Below are positions 1 to 5,260 of a DNA stretch of 7,247 nucleotides, piece after piece. The notes beneath the pieces were generated by a model, which worked only from the letters and a program-made list of their open reading frames with translations, ran no database searches and was not told the DNA's origin. Origin of the DNA: FLUQ01 sp031548325 (GTDB lineage Bacteria; Desulfobacterota; Desulfovibrionia; Desulfovibrionales; Desulfovibrionaceae); NCBI GenBank assembly GCA_031548325.1, contig JAVBRE010000151.1:1-7247 (forward strand), given 5' to 3'. Every line of letters begins with the position of its first letter. Within the stretch, counting starts at the first letter, position 1. The translations under genes were made by a program, and so were the position numbers.

Positions 1-43
1 GCAGGGGACTGAGTCCCCTGCCGGGGCGTGGGGCAGCGCCCCG
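1..43. repeat. Paired-hairpin intergenic element, copy A
   Basis: Two adjacent GC hairpins. The first is a perfect 9-bp stem, GCAGGGGAC (1-9) with GTCCCCTGC (13-21) and loop TGA. The second is a 7-bp stem, CGGGGCG (22-28) with CGCCCCG (37-43). The first 25 bases match 6824-6848 at 20 positions, and four of the five differences are paired changes that keep the stem. It lies just past the purC stop, so it may also end purC transcription, but any T-run for that direction would be outside the window. Confidence 0.7.
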
Positions 44-49
44 CTTTTT
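22..49 (+). terminator. Rho-independent-type terminator for a gene left of the window
   Basis: The 7-bp stem CGGGGCG/CGCCCCG with an 8-base loop is followed by C and a run of five T (45-49) on the plus strand, which is the normal layout of an intrinsic terminator. It would stop a plus-strand transcript entering from the left and so protect the convergent purC gene. No coding sequence for that transcript is visible. Confidence 0.5.
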
Positions 50-53
50 CCAA

Positions 54-956
54 TCAGGGCCGCAGGCCCAAATCTTTTCCCGTCAATATCGTAAAAGCTT
101 CCAAGTACTTCAACGCTGTTTTCCGCACCACCTCGTCGGGCAGTTCCGGAGCGGGCGGGGTTTTGTTCCAGGGCTGTTTTTCCAGCCAGTCGCGCAGGTA
201 CTGCTTGTCAAAACTGGGCTGCGGCCCGCCCGGCGCGTACCCGGCCAAGGGCCAGAATCGCGAGGAATCGGGTGTCAGGGCCTCGTCTATCCAGACCAGC
301 CGCCCGTCCAGCAGACCGAATTCAAACTTGGTATCCGCGAGAATGATGCCGCGCGTGGCGGCATAGTCGCGGGCCCGGCTGAAAATGCTCACGGACAGAT
401 CACGGACCGTGACAAAAAAATCCTTGCCCAGCAGTTTCGAGCCTTCCGTCTCGCTGATGTTTTCGTCGTGGCTGCCGAATTCCGCCTTGGTGGCCGGGGT
501 GAAAATGGGCCTTTCCAGCTTTGCCGATTCCGTAAAGCCCTTTGGCAACACATGCCCGCAGACGGCGCCCGTGGCTGTATAGTCCTTCCAGCCCGATCCC
601 GCAAGATGCCCGCGCACCACGCACTCCAGCAGCAGTGGCTGGGCTTTTTTCACCAGTACGGCGCGGCCTTCCAGCACGTCGGCATAAGCCGCGAGCGGCG
701 CGGGAAAGGCCGCCGCATCCGCCGTGATCAGGTGGTTGGGGGTCAGATCTTTGAACTTGTCCATCCAGAACAGGGTCAGTTGGTTCAGCACCACCCCCTT
801 GTAGGGGATGGGCCGGCCCATGATCACGTCAAAGGCCGACATGCGGTCGGTGGTGACCAGCAACAGGGTTTCGGCGTCGATTTCGTAGATGTCGCGAACC
901 TTGCCGCGCGCCAGCAGGGGATACTCCTTGATAGCGGTTTGGGTGATGACTTTCAT
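54..956 (-). CDS. purC: SAICAR synthase (phosphoribosylaminoimidazole-succinocarboxamide synthase)
   Basis: Cytoplasmic purine-pathway enzyme that joins CAIR and aspartate, using ATP, to give SAICAR. The 300-residue protein shows the family landmarks in order: GKVRDIY (18-24) of the nucleotide-binding N-terminal lobe, ECVVRGHLAGSGW (111-123, signature 1), LADTKFEFG (206-214, signature 2), DEALTPDSSRFW (224-235) and PSFDKQYLRDW (247-257). It is the long form of about 300 residues, not the roughly 237-residue E. coli form. The ATG start has AAAGGA (965-970) 8 bases upstream, and the stop is TGA. It lies 93 bases downstream of hisD on the same strand, so the two may share a transcript, though the gap contains a possible own promoter. 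The reading frame looks intact and the assignment is secure. Confidence 0.96.
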   Translation of the reverse strand: MKVITQTAIKEYPLLARGKVRDIYEIDAETLLLVTTDRMSAFDVIMGRPIPYKGVVLNQLTLFWMDKFKDLTPNHLITADAAAFPAPLAAYADVLEGRAVLVKKAQPLLLECVVRGHLAGSGWKDYTATGAVCGHVLPKGFTESAKLERPIFTPATKAEFGSHDENISETEGSKLLGKDFFVTVRDLSVSIFSRARDYAATRGIILADTKFEFGLLDGRLVWIDEALTPDSSRFWPLAGYAPGGPQPSFDKQYLRDWLEKQPWNKTPPAPELPDEVVRKTALKYLEAFTILTGKDLGLRP

Positions 957-980
957 AACTCTGATCCTTTAGCCTAGGTT

Positions 981-1010
981 ACTAAAAAGCCGGATTTTGT
1001 TTTCTGGCAA
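981..1010 (-). promoter_or_regulatory. Possible purC promoter
   Basis: Reading the minus strand, TTGCCA (1005-1010, five of six matches to the sigma70 -35 box) is followed after 18 bases by TTTAGT (981-986, four of six matches to the -10 box). Transcription would begin near 974, leaving a short leader that contains the purC SD. The -10 box is weak. Confidence 0.3.
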
Positions 1011-1051
1011 GAAAAACACCGATTCCGGTCCAGGGAGCAAAAGCCGGTTTT
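985..1051. repeat. Repeated AAAAGCCGG-N-TTTT-like motif between hisD and purC
   Basis: AAAAGCCGGATTTT (985-998) recurs 54 bases on as AAAAGCCGGTTTT (1039-1051). Each copy is close to a palindrome (AAAA..CCGG..TTTT). The second copy covers part of the hisD stop codon and the first lies inside the possible purC promoter. It could be a pair of protein-binding sites or a chance repeat. Confidence 0.3.
1011..1029 (-). terminator. Weak hairpin after hisD, possible partial terminator
   Basis: On the minus strand a 4-bp stem ACCG/CGGT (1026-1029 with 1018-1021, loop GAAT) is followed by GTTTTTC. The stem is short for a terminator, so read-through from hisD into purC is likely. Confidence 0.22.
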
Positions 1052-2372
1052 ACACGCGCGCCTCTATGGAGCGGGCATGCGCCTCCAGGCCTTCCAGCCG
1101 GGCCAGGCGGGCGATGGATGCGGCGTGCATCCGGGTGAATGCCGGGCTCACGGCCAGAATACTGCTTTTTTTGCAAAAGGTCTGCACGGACAGGGCGGAA
1201 GAGAAACGCGCCGTGCCCATGGTGGGCAGCACGTGGTTGGGTCCCGCGAAATAGTCGCCAGCGCTTTCCGAAGCCTGGTGGCCCATGAATATCGCCCCGG
1301 CGTGGCGTATGGCGGGCAGCAGTTTCCAGGGTTCATCCACCAGAAGTTCCAGATGTTCCGGGGCCAGGGCGTTGGCGATGGCCACGGCCGCGCCCATGTC
1401 CGGGGTGACGATGATGCCGCCCCAGTCGGACAGGGATTGGCGCGCCACGTCCGCCCTGGGCAGCCGCGCCGTCTGTGCCGCCAGTTCCGCCATGACGGCG
1501 GCGGCCAGGGCCTCGTCCGGGGTGATGCACAGAGCCGAAGCCAGGGGGTCGTGTTCCGCCTGCGAGAGCATGTCCGCCGCGACCCAGGTGGGATTGGCGC
1601 TGCAGTCCGCCAGCACGCAGATTTCCGAAGGTCCGGCCAGCATGTCGATGCCCACCCGGCCCAGCAGCAGCCGTTTGGCTGTGGTCACCCAGATGTTGCC
1701 CGGCCCGGCGATGAGGTCCACGGCTTTGAGCGGCCCGGCCCCGTAAGCCAGCGCGGCCACGGCCCAGGCGCTGCCGCAGGCGTGGACTTCGGTCAGGCCC
1801 AGTTCGTGGGCGGCAGCCAGAATGTAGGGGTTCAGACCGCCGTCGGCCCTGGGCGGCGAAACCACGGCTATTTCGGGCACGCCCGCGACCTGCGCGGGCA
1901 CGGCGTTCATCAGCAGGCTGGAGATAAGGGGCGTTTCCCCGCCCTTGCCGCCGGGCACGTACAGCCCGACCCGGTCCAGCGGGGTGACGGTCTGGCCCAG
2001 CACGCTGCCGTCGGCTTCGGTCATGAACCAGGATTTTTCCTTTTGGGCCTCGTGAAAACTGCGGATACGGCGAATGGCCTCACGAAGTATTTCCCGGTCG
2101 GAAGAGGGTATGCTCTTGGCCGCCGAGGCCAGATTCTGCGGCGATACGGCGAACATGGCGGGCGTGAAGGATGGACAGTCGAAACGGCGGGTATAATCCA
2201 GCACCGCGTCAAAACCCTTTTCGCGCACCGCTTGCAGTATGGCGTTTACAGCTGCGTCGGTTTTCGCCGCATCCTCGCCGTCCGCCGCGGCGCGGCGGGC
2301 AAGATGCTCGCGCAGGGGCGCAAAATCGGCCGCCGAAGAAAAGCGGTGCAGCCTGCAAAGACTTTCGGACAT
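1050..2372 (-). CDS. hisD: Histidinol dehydrogenase
   Basis: NAD-dependent, zinc-containing enzyme that oxidises L-histidinol to histidine in two steps through histidinal, ending histidine synthesis in the cytoplasm. The 440-residue protein is of normal family length. Visible landmarks are YVPGGK (138-143), SQAEHD with the zinc ligands Gln271 and His274, APEHLEL with the catalytic Glu339-His340 pair, GDYFAGPNHVLPT with the zinc ligand Asp373, and EAHARSIEAR near the C-terminus with the fourth ligand His432. Roles are taken from the E. coli enzyme by motif. The ATG at 2372 is chosen over an in-frame TTG five codons upstream because a strong SD sits just before the ATG and overlaps those five codons. 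No other his genes are visible, so this is a stand-alone hisD next to purC. Confidence 0.96.
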   Translation of the reverse strand: MSESLCRLHRFSSAADFAPLREHLARRAAADGEDAAKTDAAVNAILQAVREKGFDAVLDYTRRFDCPSFTPAMFAVSPQNLASAAKSIPSSDREILREAIRRIRSFHEAQKEKSWFMTEADGSVLGQTVTPLDRVGLYVPGGKGGETPLISSLLMNAVPAQVAGVPEIAVVSPPRADGGLNPYILAAAHELGLTEVHACGSAWAVAALAYGAGPLKAVDLIAGPGNIWVTTAKRLLLGRVGIDMLAGPSEICVLADCSANPTWVAADMLSQAEHDPLASALCITPDEALAAAVMAELAAQTARLPRADVARQSLSDWGGIIVTPDMGAAVAIANALAPEHLELLVDEPWKLLPAIRHAGAIFMGHQASESAGDYFAGPNHVLPTMGTARFSSALSVQTFCKKSSILAVSPAFTRMHAASIARLARLEGLEAHARSIEARV

Positions 2373-2376
2373 GATT

Positions 2377-2382
2377 TCCTCT
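2377..2382 (-). promoter_or_regulatory. Ribosome binding site deciding the hisD start
   Basis: Minus strand reads AGAGGA with about 4-5 bases before ATG (2372-2370). A start at the upstream TTG (2387) would place this strong site inside the coding region, so the ATG is preferred. Confidence 0.75.
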
Positions 2383-2404
2383 TTCAAACTGGCTTCTTAC
2401 CCAT

Positions 2405-2410
2405 AATATA
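2405..2410 (-). promoter_or_regulatory. Possible -10 box for hisD
   Basis: TATATT on the minus strand matches five of six -10 bases and would start transcription near 2398, giving a leader of about 26 bases with the SD. No convincing -35 box is found 16-19 bases upstream, so an activator or another sigma factor would be needed if it is real. Confidence 0.3.
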
Positions 2411-2456
2411 GCTACATACGCCAGGGCGGCGGGAAAGTCGAGTGTCACGCCGCTTC

Positions 2457-2485
2457 TTGCCTCCGGGGCACAGGTTGCCTATACT
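2457..2485 (+). promoter_or_regulatory. Promoter for the lipoprotein-fabG transcript
   Basis: TTGCCT (2457-2462, four of six) is separated by exactly 17 bases from TATACT (2480-2485, five of six), in the most AT-rich part of the divergent region. Transcription would start near 2492, about 60 bases before the lipoprotein start. TTGCCT occurs again at 2475-2480, overlapping the -10 box, but has no -10 box at a useful distance. Confidence 0.55.
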
Positions 2486-2541
2486 TTAATATAGATATCA
2501 GAAATAAGACGCATGGAAAATTCACAACCATGCCGCTCTAC

Positions 2542-2546
2542 AGGAG
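2542..2546 (+). promoter_or_regulatory. Ribosome binding site deciding the lipoprotein start
   Basis: AGGAG lies 7 bases before the ATG at 2554. The in-frame ATG at 2548 is only 1 base away from it and the ATG at 2530 lies upstream of it, so 2554 is the best start. Confidence 0.7.
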
Positions 2547-2553
2547 AATGTTT

Positions 2554-2811
2554 ATGTCCGCGTATACAAAACCGATATTCCGCATTTTGGTTTTCATGCT
2601 GCTCGCGGTTCTGGCTCTCGGAACCGCCGGCGGATGCAGCTGGATGGGGCGCACGGCCGGCAAAGCCCAGGCCAAGGTCGAACGCAAGGTCGACGCCGTG
2701 GAGCAGGGCTACCACCAGGGCTATAGCGAAGAAAAAGGCAAAAGCGGGTCCGGCCCGTCTTCCGCCCCTAAAGATTCTTCCACGTCCGGCGGCGGGCCCA
2801 GTGACATCTGA
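2554..2811 (+). CDS. Small predicted outer-membrane lipoprotein of unknown function
   Basis: 85 residues. It has a signal peptide with Lys6 and Arg10, a hydrophobic core from about 11 to 24 and a lipobox-like AGGC, so Cys28 should be lipidated after signal peptidase II cleavage. The residue after Cys is Ser, which by the Lol sorting rule suggests the outer membrane. The mature part is only 58 residues: a charged, probably helical stretch (about 33-63, rich in Lys, Glu, Gln and Ala) and a Ser/Gly/Pro-rich tail. I do not recognise the family. It is the first gene after the promoter and its last 11 bases overlap fabG, so the two are probably co-translated. This may be a membrane anchor or envelope helper for the lipid locus, or just a small structural lipoprotein; the sequence does not decide. 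Confidence 0.75.
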   Translation: MSAYTKPIFRILVFMLLAVLALGTAGGCSWMGRTAGKAQAKVERKVDAVEQGYHQGYSEEKGKSGSGPSSAPKDSSTSGGGPSDI

Positions 2812-3568
2812 TGCCGCAAGAGCGGCGGCGGACGGCCCGGCGCAACGCGCGCCCCTTGCTCTCGTCACCGGCGGCAGCCGGGGCATCGGCGCGGCCGTCG
2901 CCCGCCGTCTGGCGCAAGACGGTTACGACATCTGGCTGAACTACCGGGCCGGCCATGAACGCGCAAGCAAGGTTGCGGAAGAGATCGCATCACTGGGCCG
3001 CGCGTGCGCGCTCGTGCCCTTTGACGTGGCGGACCCCGACGCGGCACAGAAAGCCCTGGCTTTTCGCCTGACCGAAACCGTGCCTGACGTGCTGGTGAAC
3101 AACGCGGGTTTTGCCAAAGACGGCGTGTTCGCCATGATGTCGTACAAAGACTGGCGCGACGTGCTTGCCGTGCATCTGGACGGCTTTTTCCATCTCACCA
3201 GCCGCATTCTGCCCCTGATGCTGCGCCGCCGCAGCGGGCTGGTTCTGAACGTGGTTTCCGTTTCCGGCCAGATGGGGGTGGGCGGTCAGGTCAACTACTC
3301 CGCAGCCAAAGCCGGACTCATCGGCGCCACCCGCTCTCTGGCCGCGGAAGTGGGCAGACGCAACGTGCGGGTTAACGCCATCGCGCCCGGATTCATCGAA
3401 ACGGACATGACGGCGGATGTGCCGAAGGACAAGGTCATGCACCTCATCCCCTTGCGGCGTTTCGGCAGCGTACAGGACGTGGCGGAAGCGGCGGCCTTTC
3501 TCTGTTCTCCGGGCGCCGCCTACATCACCGGGCAGGTACTCTCGGTCAACGGCGGCTTATTTATCTGA
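2801..3568 (+). CDS. FabG-like 3-oxoacyl-ACP reductase (short-chain dehydrogenase)
   Basis: Classical SDR of 255 residues, expected to reduce a 3-ketoacyl-ACP to the 3-hydroxyacyl form with NADPH. It shows the Rossmann motif TGGSRGIG (23-30), NNAG (100-103), and the active-site residues Ser153, Tyr166 and Lys170 within SVSG...NYSAAKAG, then PGFIETDM (196-203). The C-terminus, VLSVNGGLFI, resembles the FabG type seen in aryl-polyene clusters. One oddity is VHLDGFF at 124-130, where the family normally has Asn (NLxGxF): the fourth tetrad residue is His125. The GTG at 2801 is the only usual start close enough before the Rossmann motif. It has no clear SD and overlaps the lipoprotein gene, so coupled translation is likely. 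SDR identity is sure; the substrate is inferred from the KS and ACP neighbours. Confidence 0.9.
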   Translation: MTSDAARAAADGPAQRAPLALVTGGSRGIGAAVARRLAQDGYDIWLNYRAGHERASKVAEEIASLGRACALVPFDVADPDAAQKALAFRLTETVPDVLVNNAGFAKDGVFAMMSYKDWRDVLAVHLDGFFHLTSRILPLMLRRRSGLVLNVVSVSGQMGVGGQVNYSAAKAGLIGATRSLAAEVGRRNVRVNAIAPGFIETDMTADVPKDKVMHLIPLRRFGSVQDVAEAAAFLCSPGAAYITGQVLSVNGGLFI

Positions 3569-3629
3569 AAATCCTTCAGGCTGCGTCAAACGCCAAGTCC
3601 GGGCCGGGTCTGTGCCGCAAGCGCGCCAT

Positions 3630-3659
3630 CGCCGCCAGGACGGCGGCGGCCCCGCGGGG
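3630..3659. other. GC hairpins downstream of fabG
   Basis: CGCCGCC (3630-3636) pairs with GGCGGCG (3642-3648) around loop AGGAC, and CCCCGCGGGG (3650-3659) is a perfect palindrome. There is no T-run, so this is not a standard terminator. It may protect the 3' end of the fabG message. The 198-base gap 3569-3766 has no convincing gene. Confidence 0.35.
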
Positions 3660-3686
3660 GAGCAAGCCGGGATTCACTTCCGGCGC

Positions 3687-3718
3687 CGCGACAGGCCGTG
3701 TCGCGCAGGACACGCGAC
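3687..3718 (+). promoter_or_regulatory. Overlapping, mutually exclusive hairpins
   Basis: CGCGACA (3687-3693) pairs perfectly with TGTCGCG (3699-3705). The same right arm can instead pair as GTCGCG (3700-3705) with CGCGAC (3713-3718), and a third option is CGTGTC (3697-3702) with GACACG (3709-3714). Only one can form at a time. They lie upstream of the predicted promoter of the FAD gene, so they would act in the fabG read-through RNA, or as DNA sites; function is unknown. Confidence 0.35.
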
Positions 3719-3733
3719 CGGCCGGCATCATAC

Positions 3734-3761
3734 TTGACAAGCCGGGCCTTCTTGTAATTAT
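3734..3761 (+). promoter_or_regulatory. Promoter of the FAD oxidoreductase gene
   Basis: A perfect -35 box TTGACA (3734-3739) is followed after 16 bases by AATTAT (3756-3761, four of six), with TG at 3753-3754 giving an extended -10. Transcription should start at about 3767-3769, which is the ATG itself. The spacer holds an inverted repeat ACAAG (3737-3741)/CTTGT (3751-3755) that could be an operator. Confidence 0.5.
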
Positions 3762-3766
3762 GCGCC

Positions 3767-5260
3767 ATGCGTTTTGACTATGTGATCATCGGGGCCGGCG
3801 TCGCCGGACTGACCGCCGGGGCTTACCTGTCCGGCAGAGGTTTTTCCGTGGCTGTGCTAGAAAAAGCCCCCCGCCCCGGTCCTGTGCTCTCCGGTTTCGT
3901 GCGCGAAGGCTTGCGCTTTGACACCGGTCTGCATCTGACCGGCGGGCTGGCCGACGGGGAAATTCTGCACAGCTATCTGAAAATGCTGGGCGTGGACCAG
4001 GACCTGGAACGCGTCTTTTTGCGGCCGGATGCGGCTGAGCAGATTATTTTTGAAGGTTCGGACCAGCCTCCCCTGGCCCTGCCCACGGGTTTTCCGGCTT
4101 TTCGCGCGGCCTTGTCCGCGCATTTTCCGCAGGAAACTCAGGCTATTGACCGCTATATAGCGGACGTGCGGCGGGCCATGGACTCTTCCTCCTTTCTGAA
4201 CCCAAAACAAGAAGCCCCGCACGGACTGCCCGCAGAGACGGCCTTCAGCGACGTGTCTCTAAACGACACTCTGAACGCTCTGACCCGCGATCCCCGCCTG
4301 CGTCTGGTCTTTTTTCTGCGTTGTTCGCTGCACGGGACCCTGCCCAAAGAAACTCCTTTTCACAACCATGCCCTGGTGGACGGCAGCTTGCGCGGCAGCC
4401 TGGGTTCTTTCAGCGGCGGCGGGCACGCTTTCGTCACGGCTTTGGCCCGCAAAATCACGGCAAACGGCGGCAGTATACGGACCAACTGCCCGGCCGAAGA
4501 AATTCTTCGCGACAACGGCGTTGTGTGTGGGGTGCGCGCCGGCGGCGATCTTTTTGCAACCGGGCGTTGCATTTATACCGGCCACCCGGCCCTGTTGCCG
4601 GAGCTTGTGCCGCCGGACGCCTTTCGCGGCGTGTACGGCAGGCGGCTGCGCGCCCTGCCGGAAACCGTCTCCTGCTGCATGCTCTTCGCCGTAGCGGACC
4701 TGCCCTGCGAACTGGAAGACAAAGCCCTGTACCTTTGCCCCGGCACGGACCCGGAGGATCTTCTGAGCGGCGACGACCCCCGGCGCAGTCTGATCTTTCT
4801 TTCAGCTGCGCCCAGGCGAAAAGGCGAAGACCGTCTCGCCCTGACAGCGGTCATGCCCTGCCGGCTGGATCGTTTCGCGCCTTTCGCGAAAAGCCGGCGC
4901 GGCGGGCGGCCCGGCCCTTACACAGAGGCGAAATCCGCCTTGATTGCGGTCATGAAACAGCGTATTCTTGCTGCGCTTCCTTCGTTGCAGGGCCGCCTGC
5001 GGGTTGTGGAAGGCGCTACGCCCCTGACCCTGGCGGACTATGCGCACAACCCCCGAGGCGGCACCTACGGGGTGCGGCAGACCGTCAACGAACTGCCGCT
5101 GTTGCCGCGAACCCGCCTGGCCGGTCTTTTTCTGGCCGGGCAATCCGTTTTGCTGCCCGGCATCCTGGGCGGCATGGTTTCGGCTCTGCTGGCCTGCGGC
5201 CTCTCCGCGGACTGGGCGACACTGCAAAAGGAACTGCGCCAATGGCACGGACGCGTGTAG
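3767..5260 (+). CDS. FAD-dependent oxidoreductase of the phytoene desaturase / CrtISO / RetSat family
   Basis: 497 residues, typical of the family. The N-terminal FAD site is DYVIIGAGVAGLTAG with GxGxxG at 9-14 and the ribose-binding Glu32 in VLEK. The C-terminal FAD motif is LFLAGQSVLLPGILGG (454-469), preceded by a GGTYG stretch seen in carotenoid isomerases and desaturases. Family members desaturate, saturate or isomerise conjugated or isoprenoid chains, often at a membrane. The usual PGG after the Glu is PGP (37-39), and the usual FDTGP is FDTGLHLTGG (51-60), so this is a divergent subgroup. No carotenoid genes are present; KS and ACP follow directly, so an acyl or polyene substrate is more likely than phytoene (inference). 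The ATG lies one residue before the FAD fold and has no SD. The 3' end overlaps the KS gene by 19 bases. Confidence 0.88.
   Translation: MRFDYVIIGAGVAGLTAGAYLSGRGFSVAVLEKAPRPGPVLSGFVREGLRFDTGLHLTGGLADGEILHSYLKMLGVDQDLERVFLRPDAAEQIIFEGSDQPPLALPTGFPAFRAALSAHFPQETQAIDRYIADVRRAMDSSSFLNPKQEAPHGLPAETAFSDVSLNDTLNALTRDPRLRLVFFLRCSLHGTLPKETPFHNHALVDGSLRGSLGSFSGGGHAFVTALARKITANGGSIRTNCPAEEILRDNGVVCGVRAGGDLFATGRCIYTGHPALLPELVPPDAFRGVYGRRLRALPETVSCCMLFAVADLPCELEDKALYLCPGTDPEDLLSGDDPRRSLIFLSAAPRRKGEDRLALTAVMPCRLDRFAPFAKSRRGGRPGPYTEAKSALIAVMKQRILAALPSLQGRLRVVEGATPLTLADYAHNPRGGTYGVRQTVNELPLLPRTRLAGLFLAGQSVLLPGILGGMVSALLACGLSADWATLQKELRQWHGRV
5228..5232 (+). promoter_or_regulatory. Ribosome binding site of the ketosynthase gene
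   Basis: AAGGA, 9 bases before the ATG at 5242 and lying inside the end of the FAD gene. It fixes the start, because the open frame extends far upstream without coding meaning. Confidence 0.65.

Noticed and set aside
2373..2387. TTG start giving hisD five more residues
   Set aside because: These codons are made of the SD sequence itself; the ATG at 2372 has ideal spacing.
1077..2411. 444-codon plus-strand frame opposite hisD
   Set aside because: HisD on the minus strand has all active-site residues. The mirror frame is Gly/Gln/His/Arg-rich without any domain and reflects high GC at third codon positions.
2513..2800. Open frame continuing upstream of fabG, which would give a 351-residue protein
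   Set aside because: The extra 96 residues show no domain and cover the lipoprotein gene in another frame. The lipoprotein has a promoter, an SD, a signal peptide and a lipobox, so its frame is the coding one.
2811..2940. ATG overlapping the lipoprotein stop (TGATG), a classic coupling signal
   Set aside because: It is not in the fabG frame and runs into a stop after about 42 codons, before any recognisable motif. GTG at 2801 is in frame and is preferred.
3569..3766. Possible small gene or RNA gene between fabG and the FAD gene
   Set aside because: Frames here are shadows running out of neighbouring genes, with no SD-start pair. Hairpins are present but no known RNA family was recognised.
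4321..5241. Long open frame upstream of the ketosynthase, suggesting a fusion protein
   Set aside because: This part is an Arg/Ala/Pro-rich shadow of the FAD gene. The FabF-type N-terminus begins exactly at the ATG at 5242 with an SD.
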